DNA of 64,000 bases from an uncultured Eubacteriales bacterium (GCA_934462825.1 CAKSIP010000001.1:1-64000); one strand, 5' to 3'; positions 1-7,944 are shown, numbered from the stretch's first letter. Notes: generated from the letters alone by a model not told the origin. Numbers and translations are program-made.

Positions 1-111
1 ATCACAAAGTGCTTGTCTGGAACGCAACGTAAGATCTTCAAGAGGATCATATCCATCGTACCCTTAAATAAAAACTCAAAATTATTTTTTCCACACGCCC
101 TATTATAAGAA

Positions 112-762
112 TTATTTCAGTTCCTCGACAATAGCCACACCCGACGACGCACCGATACGATCCGCACCGGCTTCAATCAGAGCCAATGCCTGTTCCGCCG
201 TTTTGATACCACCGGCCGCCTTGACCTGAACGTCGCCGCTGACATTGGATTTCATAAGCTTTACATCCGCCACGGTCGCTCCGGTCGAATTGACGCCGGT
301 TGAAGTTTTGACAAAGGTTGCCCCCGCCGCACAAGCAAGGCGGGTAGCCATGATCTTTTCCTCGTCCGTCAAAAGTCCGGTTTCAATAATAACCTTTACG
401 CATCTTCCCTTGGCGGCCGCTACCACGGCTGCAATTTCGTTTTGCACGTAGTCATAGTGTCCCTCTTTCATTGCGCCGATGTTGATAACCATATCAAATT
501 CGTCGCAACCGTTGCGGAAAGCGTCCTCCGTTTCAAACACCTTGACGGCTGTCGTGTTGGCGCCGAGAGGAAAGCCGATCACGGTGCAAACCTTAACGCC
601 GGTTCCGTCCAGCAAGCGTCGCGCCAGCGCAACGTGGCAGGGGTTGATGCAAACCGAAGCAAATTGGTATTTCGCAGCTTCACGGCACAATTTTTCAATA
701 TCTTGTTCCGTGGCAAAGGGCTTCAGATTGGTATGGTCGATATAAGCATGAATCGGGATCAT
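112..762 (-). CDS. deoC: Deoxyribose-phosphate aldolase
   Basis: DeoC cleaves 2-deoxyribose-5-phosphate to glyceraldehyde-3-phosphate and acetaldehyde in cytosolic deoxynucleoside catabolism. The 216-residue protein has the family landmarks: the N-terminal IDHTNLK, a central VIIETGLL segment, and FVKTSTG, whose lysine forms the Schiff base. The ATG at 762 is chosen because an AGGAGG sits eight bases upstream; a longer in-frame reading exists but adds 31 unconserved residues. It lies downstream of the LytM-fold gene on the same strand, but a consensus promoter at 879-907 suggests its own transcription. No other deo genes are in the window. Length is normal for the family and confidence is high. 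Confidence 0.96.
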   Translation of the reverse strand: MIPIHAYIDHTNLKPFATEQDIEKLCREAAKYQFASVCINPCHVALARRLLDGTGVKVCTVIGFPLGANTTAVKVFETEDAFRNGCDEFDMVINIGAMKEGHYDYVQNEIAAVVAAAKGRCVKVIIETGLLTDEEKIMATRLACAAGATFVKTSTGVNSTGATVADVKLMKSNVSGDVQVKAAGGIKTAEQALALIEAGADRIGASSGVAIVEELK

Positions 763-878
763 TCTGTCCTCCTTTTCGGTCTTACAGCACGTGGTTTTCC
801 GTTTTTCGCTGTCTGACACCATTTTTTTATTTTCACAAATGGGATTGGCCCGCACCGGGCATTTTTATCTCGATTTTT

Positions 879-907
879 ATTATACTCTTTTTTCTTTCGG
901 TTGTCAA
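879..907 (-). promoter_or_regulatory. Promoter for deoC
   Basis: Reading leftward, TTGACA (902-907) and TATAAT (879-884) are separated by 17 bases. The 5' untranslated region that follows contains a small GCCCG/CGGGC hairpin near 850-865 of unknown role. Confidence 0.75.
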
Positions 908-925
908 CCGCACGGGCAAGAGAAC

Positions 926-2557
926 TTACGCGCTGCGTTTCACCAAATTGACGCCGGACTCCTGCAAAGGATAGGGGGAAACCGGCACATTTAAGATGGT
1001 AGTAATCAAAAGCGCACCATTCGCGTTGGTATAGCCGCTCGCGCCGGATATGCCGACGGTCTGCCCTTGCTTGACAACGGCGCCGGCCGCAATGGAAATC
1101 GAGCTTAAATGACAGTACCATGTTTTCAAGCCGAAGCCGTGATCAATCACGGCAAAGTGGCCGAGAAAATCATTATACCCGACATAAACCGCTTTGCCGG
1201 CGCATACAGCTACCACCTCGCTGTTCTTTTCCATCCGATAATCCACGCCGTCCATACGGAAAGGAGCGGTTGCGTCATTGGGCGCGCGACGATGCCCAAA
1301 GCCGAGAATCAGCGTAGCATCCGAAGCCGAGCCGGGCATAGCGGTATAATCCAAGAAAGCGCTGTTGAAATATCGCACCGATTCATTTTTTCGGCCCAAT
1401 TCATGGAGCAATCGCCGATACTCCTCAACAGCCTGCTCCGAATATGCCGTCGAAACGCTGCCGGCATCGTACACCCGCTCGTACACGGCGCGGCTTTCCA
1501 GCGTGACGGGAATAGAAACCGCCGTATCGCCATAACGGAACGAAAAAACATAGGTGCCCGGAAGAAGATCCATTTGCATGGGAATCAGCGCATAGGCCGT
1601 TCCGGCTTCTTCAAAGAAAACCGGAGTAATGCCGATGTCCGGGGCGCTGGAAAACTCCACCTTCTGCGGCGCTGACACATGGTAGGCCGCCGCCACAAAA
1701 AATTCGCCCTGCTGCACCGTACGCTCCTCGATCAAAAATTCGGGCGTTCGTCCCACATACGTTGTAAACTCGTACTCCGCAAAGCCGCGGGCCTCTGCCG
1801 AAGTATTCCACTCGGCGCGTATCTTAAACAAAATCGTTTCGGTATCCAAAAGATTATAAGGGAACGAAGCAAAATCCGATTGATTGTAGATCAATTCCCC
1901 GTTTCGGTAAGCCTTTACCGTGCACTTATCGGGCGGCACGGTAAAAGAGAGCTTGGTGTGCCCGTTCATGGCATATCCCAACTGTGTCGGCTCGGTTTTT
2001 ACTTTGGAAGAATCCACATAGCTGCCGTTAGCCGCTTTATAGCGCCATTCGGCTCGCTTGGGGATCACGTCCTCTCCGCCGGCAATCGTAAGAGCGGCCG
2101 GTGTCGCTGACGAATAAAACATATAGGCGCATTTTTTGGACAGAAAATTGCGGACGTCCTTGGCGGCCAAATAATAAAACCGATTTGCGGTTATATCCTC
2201 CACTAAAGTCCATTCGTCATTGAAAACAGAGAAATAGTAGCGATAAGACGAAATCGGATTGTCTTTTTCAAAAACCGAAATGTCGTAATACTCGCCCGGC
2301 AAGGCGTTTACGTCAATTCGACCGGTCATGGCCGGCTTCATCTTTTTATTCATTTTTTTAACAGCCGCCACCACCGTGCCGATTTCATCCTCCGCCACAT
2401 CAATTGTCTCTCCCTCGGCGGTATGTATGATCACGGTATAGCGCTCGGACGCGGCATAGTTTTTAGCGCAATAATATACAATAGCAATGCAAGTCGGAAT
2501 TGCAAGGATCAGCAAGCAGAGAATCCGAATCGCCGTCTGCTTCCACGGAAATTTCAC
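926..2557 (-). CDS. Membrane-anchored LytM-fold (M23-like) protein, probably catalytically inactive
   Basis: This 543-residue protein has one N-terminal membrane segment (about residues 9-31), a long extracytoplasmic region, and a C-terminal M23/LytM-like fold (about residues 415-535). In M23 peptidases the zinc is held by HxxxD and by the C-terminal HxH. Here the HxGVD position reads MDGVD, and the stretch after GASGYTN reads GALLITT with no histidine. The histidine in WYCHLSS is kept. It is therefore best read as a degenerate LytM domain, perhaps acting as a regulator or scaffold as known for EnvC-like proteins; that role is inference. The start is a GTG at 2557 with AAAGGAGG ten bases upstream. 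Confidence 0.82.
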   Translation of the reverse strand: MKFPWKQTAIRILCLLILAIPTCIAIVYYCAKNYAASERYTVIIHTAEGETIDVAEDEIGTVVAAVKKMNKKMKPAMTGRIDVNALPGEYYDISVFEKDNPISSYRYYFSVFNDEWTLVEDITANRFYYLAAKDVRNFLSKKCAYMFYSSATPAALTIAGGEDVIPKRAEWRYKAANGSYVDSSKVKTEPTQLGYAMNGHTKLSFTVPPDKCTVKAYRNGELIYNQSDFASFPYNLLDTETILFKIRAEWNTSAEARGFAEYEFTTYVGRTPEFLIEERTVQQGEFFVAAAYHVSAPQKVEFSSAPDIGITPVFFEEAGTAYALIPMQMDLLPGTYVFSFRYGDTAVSIPVTLESRAVYERVYDAGSVSTAYSEQAVEEYRRLLHELGRKNESVRYFNSAFLDYTAMPGSASDATLILGFGHRRAPNDATAPFRMDGVDYRMEKNSEVVAVCAGKAVYVGYNDFLGHFAVIDHGFGLKTWYCHLSSISIAAGAVVKQGQTVGISGASGYTNANGALLITTILNVPVSPYPLQESGVNLVKRSA

Positions 2558-2640
2558 TTGTTATAAGCCTCCTTTGCGCTTGAGGCCGCGGGACGTTCCC
2601 CCAAAAAGGAGGACAAAACCGCGCCAACATTTGCATCCTT

Positions 2641-2669
2641 ATTATAACGCATTTCTGCCGCAAAGTCAA
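2641..2669 (-). promoter_or_regulatory. Promoter for the LytM-fold gene
   Basis: TTGACT (2664-2669) and TATAAT (2641-2646) read leftward with a 17-base spacer, about 85 bases before the GTG start. Confidence 0.72.
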
Positions 2670-2731
2670 GATTTTTCACTTTTGCCGACTTTTCCCGTCA
2701 AGGCTCATACCGGCGTGCCGGTCGGTCGCCT

Positions 2732-3505
2732 TTATCGCGCCGAGACAGGAATCCCGTAGCTAACCGCATATTTATAAGAATAAGAGCTTGCTTCGGCATA
2801 AACGGTCAGGCTCTTGCACCCGGAAAAGGCTTCGTAGCCAATGGACGTCACGCTCTGCGGGCAAACCGCTTTCGCCAGCGAACGGCAATTGCGAAAGGCA
2901 AACCAGCCGACCGATTTCACCGTATCCGGCAAGGACACCGAACGAATCCTTGTGCCTTCAAAAGCGCCGTCCCCGATGGCCGTGACCGGGTATCCGTCCA
3001 CCGCGGCAGGAATGAGAAGGTCAAGGGAATCGCCCCGATAGGCGGTAATGGTGGCTTCCCCGTCGGCCAAGGTATAGAGAAATCCGAAGCTCTCCCCCGA
3101 GGGTGTCGGCGAAGCGCCCGATGAATCGGAGGCGGAAGGCGACGCTTCCCCGCCGGAGGGTATTGGCCTCGCGCTCCCCGTCGGCGATGGCTGTTGCTGT
3201 TGCGCCAGCCGGGATTCCAGCAGGCGAATGTTTTCAAGATAGGAGGATTCCCTAAGATATTGCTCATCTCGCATGCGGACGATCTGCTCCTGGAGGCTCA
3301 AAATTTTTTGCACGTATTCCGAGCCTTCCGGGGATGAGGGCTTCTTTCCCGTCCCTTCCGCGCAGGAAGAAAAAGAAAGCAGTGTCAAAATGACCAGCAC
3401 AGCCGAGAGAAGAATGCACAAGGCAAGCGCATACGGCATACGGTTCAAGCGGTCGGCAGGCCGGAGAGGGGCGCGATTTTCATCAAAAGAGGGCTTGATT
3501 TTCAT
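2732..3505 (-). CDS. Membrane-anchored BspA-type leucine-rich repeat protein
   Basis: The 257-residue product begins with a charged cytosolic tail and a membrane segment (about residues 22-45). A predicted coiled region rich in Glu and Gln follows (about 60-100), then a Ser/Pro/Gly linker, then two to three BspA-type (LRR_5) repeats near the C-terminus. These show the pattern VTAIGDGAFEG, VKSVGWFAFRNC and VTSIGYEAFSGC. Such repeats are common on surface proteins of gut Clostridia and are linked to adhesion or protein binding in some family members; the ligand here is unknown. The ATG at 3505 is preferred because GAAAGGA lies upstream. The FSSC after the hydrophobic segment is only a weak lipobox. 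Confidence 0.8.
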   Translation of the reverse strand: MKIKPSFDENRAPLRPADRLNRMPYALALCILLSAVLVILTLLSFSSCAEGTGKKPSSPEGSEYVQKILSLQEQIVRMRDEQYLRESSYLENIRLLESRLAQQQQPSPTGSARPIPSGGEASPSASDSSGASPTPSGESFGFLYTLADGEATITAYRGDSLDLLIPAAVDGYPVTAIGDGAFEGTRIRSVSLPDTVKSVGWFAFRNCRSLAKAVCPQSVTSIGYEAFSGCKSLTVYAEASSYSYKYAVSYGIPVSAR

Positions 3506-3616
3506 GGTTCGGAGTTTCCTTTCACCGTGTGATTTTGAGTTCTCTTGCGGAAAAAGCGTTTCCGAGGACAAAACGGTTTTGCGGAAAAGCCTTTCCCGAC
3601 AAGAGCGATTGACTAA

Positions 3617-3645
3617 AGTATAAAAGAAGCGAAAGGAAAAAGCAA
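3617..3645 (-). promoter_or_regulatory. Possible promoter for the LRR protein gene
   Basis: Reading leftward, TTGCTT (3640-3645), a 17-base spacer and TATACT (3617-3622). The -35 is imperfect. Confidence 0.45.
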
Positions 3646-3691
3646 GAAAAAGCTGTCGGATGGAAAATTTTAAAAGCCAAGAAAAAATCCC

Positions 3692-3720
3692 TTGACAAGC
3701 GTCGGCAAATACGTTATAAT
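3692..3720 (+). promoter_or_regulatory. Promoter for the CAT-anticodon tRNA
   Basis: TTGACA (3692-3697), a 17-base spacer and TATAAT (3715-3720) end 19 bases before the tRNA. Confidence 0.85.
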
Positions 3721-3739
3721 AATAAAGTCGCAGAAATGC

Positions 3740-3816
3740 GGGCCATTAGCTCAGTTGGTCAGAGCTACCGGCTCATAACCGGTTGGTCCGGGGTTCGAGT
3801 CCCTGATGGCCCACCA
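3740..3816 (+). tRNA. tRNA with CAT anticodon (probably Ile2, lysidine type; Met not excluded)
   Basis: A full cloverleaf is visible: acceptor GGGCCAT/ATGGCCC, D-arm AGCTC, an anticodon stem of ACCGG/CCGGT with loop CTCATAA, and T-arm CGGGGTTCGAGTCCCTG. The CCA is encoded. A second CAT tRNA at 54696-54772 has the loop TTCATAC and closely resembles elongator tRNA-Met. That makes this copy, with its CTCATAA loop like known tRNA-Ile2, more likely to be the TilS-modified isoleucine tRNA reading AUA. The acceptor stem is fully paired, so it is not initiator tRNA. Confidence 0.93.
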
Positions 3817-3818
3817 GC

Positions 3819-4175
3819 GGCAAGTTGCCGCTCCCGATCGTCGGGGCAATTCCGATGAAATCGTTTCTTCACCACACGATGGGGTGTTCAGCTTTTACCA
3901 AAGTTTTTCCACTCGCCCGGAAGGCCGGGCAGCCAATCGTCGGGGTAATTCCGATAAAATCGTTTCTTCACCACACGATGGGATGTTCGGTTTTGATTCC
4001 TTTGTCTTTACGGTGGCAAGTTGCCGCTCCCGATCGTCGGGGATGTGCAGCTTTTGCCAAAATTCACACCACGATGGGGTGTTCAGTTTTTACCTAACTT
4101 CTCCACCAGCCCGGAAGGCCGGGTAGCCGATCGTCGGGGTAATTCCGATGAAATCGTTTCTTCACCACACGATGG
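3819..4175. repeat. Nested imperfect repeat array downstream of a tRNA
   Basis: Two alternating modules fill the 360 bases after the tRNA. Module A starts with a GGCAAGTTGCCGCTCCCGAT element that continues to TCGGGG (3819-3846 and 4015-4042). Module B starts with CCCGGAAGGCCGGG (3916-3929 and 4110-4123). Both lead into a block running from ATTCCGAT to CACACGATGG, present nearly intact at 3849-3882, 3948-3981 and 4142-4175 and decayed near 4040-4075. Most sub-elements are small inverted repeats (CCCGG/CCGGG, ATCGT/ACGAT, CCGA/TCGG), so a transcript could fold into several hairpins. I see no convincing protein in it. Confidence 0.85.
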
Positions 4176-4206
4176 TGTAATTCAAGCTTGCATCTGTAAA
4201 ATAAAA

Positions 4207-4244
4207 ACATCCGGAGAGCTTTATCGCTTTCCGGGTGTTTTTTT
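4207..4244 (+). terminator. Rho-independent terminator
   Basis: The arms ACATCCGGAGAGC and GCTTTCCGGGTGT pair with two G-U pairs around a six-base loop, followed by seven T. It would end transcription coming from the tRNA through the repeat array. Confidence 0.85.
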
Positions 4245-4314
4245 CTTTAATTTTTCACGCGCGTGTGCGTAACTGTTTTGTCGTCTCGCCACAAATCGCC
4301 TTGCCTGCGCCGGC

Positions 4315-5601
4315 TCAGACGGCGGCAAAGCCTTTTTCAAGATCCGCCAAAATATCGTCAATATGCTCGGTACCGATAGAAAGCCGGATGGTCGCAGGGG
4401 TAATACCCTGATCTGCCAAATCCGCTTCGGAAAGCTGCGAATGGGTAGTGGTGGCCGGATGTATGACAAGCGATTTCACATCCGCCACATTGGCCAGCAA
4501 AGAAAAAACAGAAAGGTTATCAATAAACCGGAAGGCTTCCGGGCGGCCGCCGAGAATTTCAAAGGTAAAGATGCTGGCGCCTCCGTTCGGGAAATAGCGC
4601 TCATAAAGCGCATGATCCGGGTGGCTTGGCAGCGACGGATGGTTGACTTTGGCCACCTTGGGATGGTGGGAAAGAAACTCCACCACTTTTTTGGTGTTTT
4701 CCGCGTGACGCTCCAACCGCAAGGAGAGTGTTTCAATTCCCTGCAAAAGCAAAAATGCGGCAAAGGGAGAAATCGCCGCCCCCTGATCGCGCAAAAGGAT
4801 GGCGCGAATGTACGTCACGAAGGCGGCCGGCCCGGCCGCCTCCACAAAGGAAACGCCATGATAGCTCGGATTCGGAGCGGCAATGGGCGCATATTTTCCG
4901 CCGGATTTCCAATCAAAGCGGCCGGAATCCACAATCACGCCGCCCAAGGTGGTGCCGTGCCCGCCAATAAATTTTGTGGCCGAGTGAACCACAATGTCCG
5001 CGCCATGCTCTATGGGGCGAATCAGGTAGGGCGTTCCAAACGTGTTGTCCACGACCACGGGAATCCCGTGTCGGTGCGCGATAGCGGCTATGGCATCTAT
5101 GTCGGGAATGTCGCTGTTGGGATTGCCGAGTGTTTCAAGATAGATGGCTTTGGTATTGGGTTGTATAGCCTGCTCAACAGCCCGCAAGTCATGCGCATCC
5201 ACAAAAGTGGTTGAAATACCGAAGGCCGCCAGCGTATGCGAAAGCAGATTATACGTACCGCCGTACACGGTTTTTTGCGACACAATGTGATCGCCCTGCT
5301 GTGCCAATGCTTCTATTGTATATGTAATAGCCGCCGCACCCGAGGCAACGGCAAGAGCCGCCACGCCGCCTTCCAGCGCCGCTATGCGTTTTTCCAAAAC
5401 GTCCTGTGTAGAGTTGGTCAAGCGACCGTAAATGTTTCCGGCGTCGCGCAAGCCAAAGCGATCGGCGGCATGTTGTGCACTATGAAACACATAAGAAGTG
5501 GTGGCATAAATCGGAACGGCACGGGCGTCGGTCGTAGGATCGGCCTGCTCCTGGCCGACATGAAGCTGAAGCGTTTCAAATTTGTATTTCGGTTGGTTCA
5601 T
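4315..5601 (-). CDS. metY: O-acetylhomoserine sulfhydrylase (aminocarboxypropyltransferase)
   Basis: This cytosolic PLP enzyme of the Cys/Met metabolism family makes homocysteine from O-acetylhomoserine and sulfide. The 428-residue length suits the MetY branch rather than the shorter MetB/MetC enzymes. Visible landmarks are FETLQLHVGQ at the N-terminus, YGRLTNST, the substrate loop, and VHSATKFIGGHG, whose lysine binds PLP. The ATG at 5601 follows GAGGAA by about six bases; an upstream in-frame ATG would overlap this site. The gene has a strong promoter with an overlapping operator at 5761-5818 and a leader of about 180 bases that holds a possible short peptide. Regulation by sulfur supply is an inference. 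Confidence 0.95.
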   Translation of the reverse strand: MNQPKYKFETLQLHVGQEQADPTTDARAVPIYATTSYVFHSAQHAADRFGLRDAGNIYGRLTNSTQDVLEKRIAALEGGVAALAVASGAAAITYTIEALAQQGDHIVSQKTVYGGTYNLLSHTLAAFGISTTFVDAHDLRAVEQAIQPNTKAIYLETLGNPNSDIPDIDAIAAIAHRHGIPVVVDNTFGTPYLIRPIEHGADIVVHSATKFIGGHGTTLGGVIVDSGRFDWKSGGKYAPIAAPNPSYHGVSFVEAAGPAAFVTYIRAILLRDQGAAISPFAAFLLLQGIETLSLRLERHAENTKKVVEFLSHHPKVAKVNHPSLPSHPDHALYERYFPNGGASIFTFEILGGRPEAFRFIDNLSVFSLLANVADVKSLVIHPATTTHSQLSEADLADQGITPATIRLSIGTEHIDDILADLEKGFAAV

Positions 5602-5663
5602 TTTAATTCCTCTTTCCATTCATTTGAATTTGTAATATTTTTTCTGAAACATTCCCTAAAATA

Positions 5664-5720
5664 TCACATTCGTCCGAATCGAAAATTGGCTCTGACCAAG
5701 GCTTCAAAATAATTCCTCAT
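5664..5720 (-). CDS. Possible 18-residue leader peptide upstream of metY
   Basis: Within the metY 5' leader an ATG at 5720 follows GGGGAG by about seven bases and opens an 18-codon frame (MRNYFEALVRANFRFGRM) ending in TGA, about 60 bases before the metY start. It is rich in Arg and aromatic residues and has no Cys and only one internal Met, at the last codon. It could be an attenuation or coupling peptide, or chance. There is no family evidence. Confidence 0.3.
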   Translation of the reverse strand: MRNYFEALVRANFRFGRM

Positions 5721-5760
5721 GATTGTTCTCCCCGCCGCCCGACTTTAGGCGTTTTTTACA

Positions 5761-5818
5761 TTATCTAACCAATTTAGTATGTTGGTAAGATAATATCACA
5801 TCCTCCCGTTTTTGTCAA
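5761..5818 (-). promoter_or_regulatory. metY promoter with overlapping inverted-repeat operator
   Basis: Reading leftward, TTGACA (5813-5818), a 17-base spacer and TATTAT (5790-5795) form a consensus promoter. A large inverted repeat, arms 5761-5772 and 5782-5793 (TTATCTAACCAA / TTGGTAAGATAA, one mismatch, nine-base centre), covers the -10 edge and the predicted start point. That position suits repression. The ACC...GGT core recalls sites of Rrf2/CymR-type regulators of sulfur genes; that identity is a guess. Confidence 0.75.
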
Positions 5819-7307
5819 GCTTTTTTTGAAAATTTAATACAGTTTTTTCGTTGTTCTTCCTTTTTGCTTTTGCCGTTGCCGTTGCCGTTCTCCGAGCGGC
5901 GCAAGCATCCGCCGCGCATCCGCGGCAAAAGAAACGGCAACGCTTTTCGTTCCCGGGGCGTTTCATTGGAAAAATCCTGTCCGTGTATTGCCGCACCTCG
6001 CCGGCCATCAGGCAGACAACAAAAAGATTCATCAACGTCATGCTGCCAATGGCAAAATCGGCACTACCCCACACAGCCTGCGGGGCAATCATCGTTCCGG
6101 CAAAGGTACAGCCGCAAAAAAGCAAAATATATCCCACGCGCACCGAGCGTTTGCCCGGTCGCAGATATTCGATACATTCCAGCCCGTAATGCGCCCAACA
6201 AATCACGGTAGCATAAGCAAACAGAAACACGGCAATCGCCAAAAAATAGCCGGCACTCGGCCCAAACACGGCGGCATAGGCGCGAATCGTCATCATAATT
6301 CCGTTATCTGCGTAGCGGCAAACCGCATCATAATTGAGAAGGATCACCAACGCCGTCATCGTGCAAAGAAGAATCGTGTCCACAAAAACCTCAAAAATGC
6401 CCCAAACTCCCTGCCGCGCCGGCTCATTATTGCCCGAAGCGGCATGCGCAAAAGGGGCCGTCCCGCAGCCGGCTTCATTCGACAAAAGGCCGCGCATGGT
6501 TCCGTAGCGCAAGGCATCGGACAGCAGAAAGCCCGCCACGCCGCCAAGGGGACTTGTTACGGTAAAGGCGTCGGAAAAAATCCGGGCAAAGGCCCAGGAC
6601 AACCGTTCGCGGCACCGAAAGATGACGATCAACGAAAGAATCACATACCCCAGCGACATAAAAGGAACCAAAAGCTCGGTCAAGCGGGAAATGCCCCTGG
6701 CGCCCGTAACGATGACCGCTGCGGTCAAAAGCGCCAACGTCAAGCCGCACGCCCAGGACGGTATACCGAAAACGCCGGCAAACGCTCCCGACACGGCGTT
6801 CACCTGCACAATACACCCCATGCTCAGAGAATCCAGCAGGCACAACAAAGCAAAAAGGACAGAAAAGACAACGCCGAGGGTTCCCTGCCCGCGCGCAAGG
6901 AAAAAATCCCGAATGTAATAGACGGCGCCGCCGTGGTATTCCTTGCGTCCGTCCGTGCCCGTTTCTTCTCGGCGATGCGCCATGGCCAGCGTAATCTCCG
7001 CATATTTCAAGATCATAGCCGCCAAAGCGCTGATCCACATCCAAAAAACAGCCCCGAATCCGCCCAGCGCAATGGCCGTCGCCACACCCACAATATTCCC
7101 GACACCCAATGTTCCCGCCAGGGCCATGGTGACCGAACGAAAGGGGGAAATCCCCTGCTTTTCCGTCGGCCAAAGCATCTGCCGCAGCATTTCCCGCGGT
7201 GTGCGAAGGGGGCGGAAGCGCAAAAAGATCAAATAAAACAAGCCGCCCAAAATAAGCACTATCGGGACGGAAGCGCCAATAATGTACCGATTGACAAAAT
7301 TCAACAT
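5796..7307 (-). CDS. Sodium:alanine/glycine symporter family protein (AGCS)
   Basis: This is a polytopic membrane transporter of the alanine/glycine:cation symporter family, with about ten or more hydrophobic segments. Family landmarks are the N-terminal GTLGVGNIVGVATAI, a segment with YGTMRGLLSNEAGCGTAP, and a C-terminal region through IAPQAVWGSADFAIG. The start at 7307 is supported by AAGGGAAAG upstream. The product is 503 residues. Its last 60 or so residues are unlike the family: Cys/Arg-rich, with an Ala-Thr-Ala-Thr-Ala-Lys stretch encoded by a short tandem repeat around 5865-5890. The stop codon abuts the metY -10, and the metY -35 lies inside this coding tail. Substrate is probably alanine or glycine. 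Confidence 0.9.
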   Translation of the reverse strand: MLNFVNRYIIGASVPIVLILGGLFYLIFLRFRPLRTPREMLRQMLWPTEKQGISPFRSVTMALAGTLGVGNIVGVATAIALGGFGAVFWMWISALAAMILKYAEITLAMAHRREETGTDGRKEYHGGAVYYIRDFFLARGQGTLGVVFSVLFALLCLLDSLSMGCIVQVNAVSGAFAGVFGIPSWACGLTLALLTAAVIVTGARGISRLTELLVPFMSLGYVILSLIVIFRCRERLSWAFARIFSDAFTVTSPLGGVAGFLLSDALRYGTMRGLLSNEAGCGTAPFAHAASGNNEPARQGVWGIFEVFVDTILLCTMTALVILLNYDAVCRYADNGIMMTIRAYAAVFGPSAGYFLAIAVFLFAYATVICWAHYGLECIEYLRPGKRSVRVGYILLFCGCTFAGTMIAPQAVWGSADFAIGSMTLMNLFVVCLMAGEVRQYTDRIFPMKRPGNEKRCRFFCRGCAADACAARRTATATAKAKRKNNEKTVLNFQKKLDKNGRM

Positions 7308-7498
7308 CGTCTTTCCCTTTCTTCGACCGTTTTTTGGCTTTTTTCCATCAATGAGACTGTTTTTTCGGTCAGTCCTATCCGATTCCACTCTCAGTCACCA
7401 TTCTATGGAGTGGCAGTCGCGTCTATTCCGCGCCCGGTTGCAAAGTTTTTCGCGCGCAAATAAAAATGTTAATTAAATGTTAATTCTCCAAAAAAAGC

Positions 7499-7526
7499 TT
7501 GCATTTTTTCAAAAATGGTGTACAAT
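7499..7526 (+). promoter_or_regulatory. groESL promoter
   Basis: TTGCAT (7499-7504), a 16-base spacer and TACAAT (7521-7526) lie just before the CIRCE element. Confidence 0.75.
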
Positions 7527-7537
7527 ATTAGCATAAG

Positions 7538-7564
7538 TTAGCACTCAATCAAATTGAGTGCCAA
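7538..7564 (+). promoter_or_regulatory. CIRCE operator (HrcA binding site)
   Basis: TTAGCACTC, nine bases, GAGTGCCAA: the classical CIRCE inverted repeat with one change in the right arm (C for T). It sits about twelve bases after the -10, the usual place for HrcA repression of chaperonin operons. hrcA itself is not in the window. Confidence 0.95.
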
Positions 7565-7614
7565 ATTTAATGGATTTTTTAATTTAGTTTCATATTTTCT
7601 AAGGAGGATTTATT

Positions 7615-7899
7615 ATGAAAATCAAGCCTTTATCCGACAGAGTTGTTGTCAAACAGGTTGAGGCCGAGGAAACCACAAAAACCGGCATCATTCTCACCGC
7701 TTCTGCGCAGGAAAAACCGCAGATCGCCGAAGTTATCGCTGTCGGCCCCGGCGGCATGGTAGACGGAAAAGAAGTCACTATGACCGTAAAGCCCGGTGAC
7801 AAGGTTATCACCAGCAAATATTCGGGCACCGAAGTCAAATGCGACGGTGAAACCTACAACATCGTTCGTCAGGGCGACATTCTCGCTATTGTTGAATAA
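7615..7899 (+). CDS. groES: Co-chaperonin GroES
   Basis: GroES forms the heptameric lid of the GroEL folding chamber in the cytosol. The 94-residue protein shows MKIKPLSDRVVVKQVE at the N-terminus, the mobile-loop segment with TGIILTASAQEKPQ, and GDKVITSKYSGTEVK. AAGGAGG precedes the ATG by seven bases. It is the first gene of a CIRCE-controlled bicistronic operon and lies 45 bases ahead of groEL. Length is normal and nothing is unusual. Confidence 0.98.
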   Translation: MKIKPLSDRVVVKQVEAEETTKTGIILTASAQEKPQIAEVIAVGPGGMVDGKEVTMTVKPGDKVITSKYSGTEVKCDGETYNIVRQGDILAIVE

Positions 7900-7944
7900 T
7901 TTAAACATTGAAACATTCCGTATAAATTTAGGAGGAAATTGATT

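Noticed and set aside
1..111. Short leftward frame at the window edge starting near position 56 (MDMILLKILRC...)
   Set aside because: Too short, only a weak ribosome-binding site, and truncated by the window; no family recognised.
3819..4175. CRISPR array
   Set aside because: Repeats alternate between two module types, vary in length, and lack uniform spacers; there are no cas genes.
3806..4272. Overlapping rightward frames of 83-106 codons over the repeat array
   Set aside because: They are open only because the repeats lack stops; the three frames are repetitive, lack good ribosome-binding sites, and the array begins inside a tRNA.
5988..7463. Long plus-strand frame of 491 codons opposite the AGCS gene
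   Set aside because: Shadow of the transporter: Lys/Arg/His/Gln-rich with no domains, while the minus strand encodes a clear membrane family.
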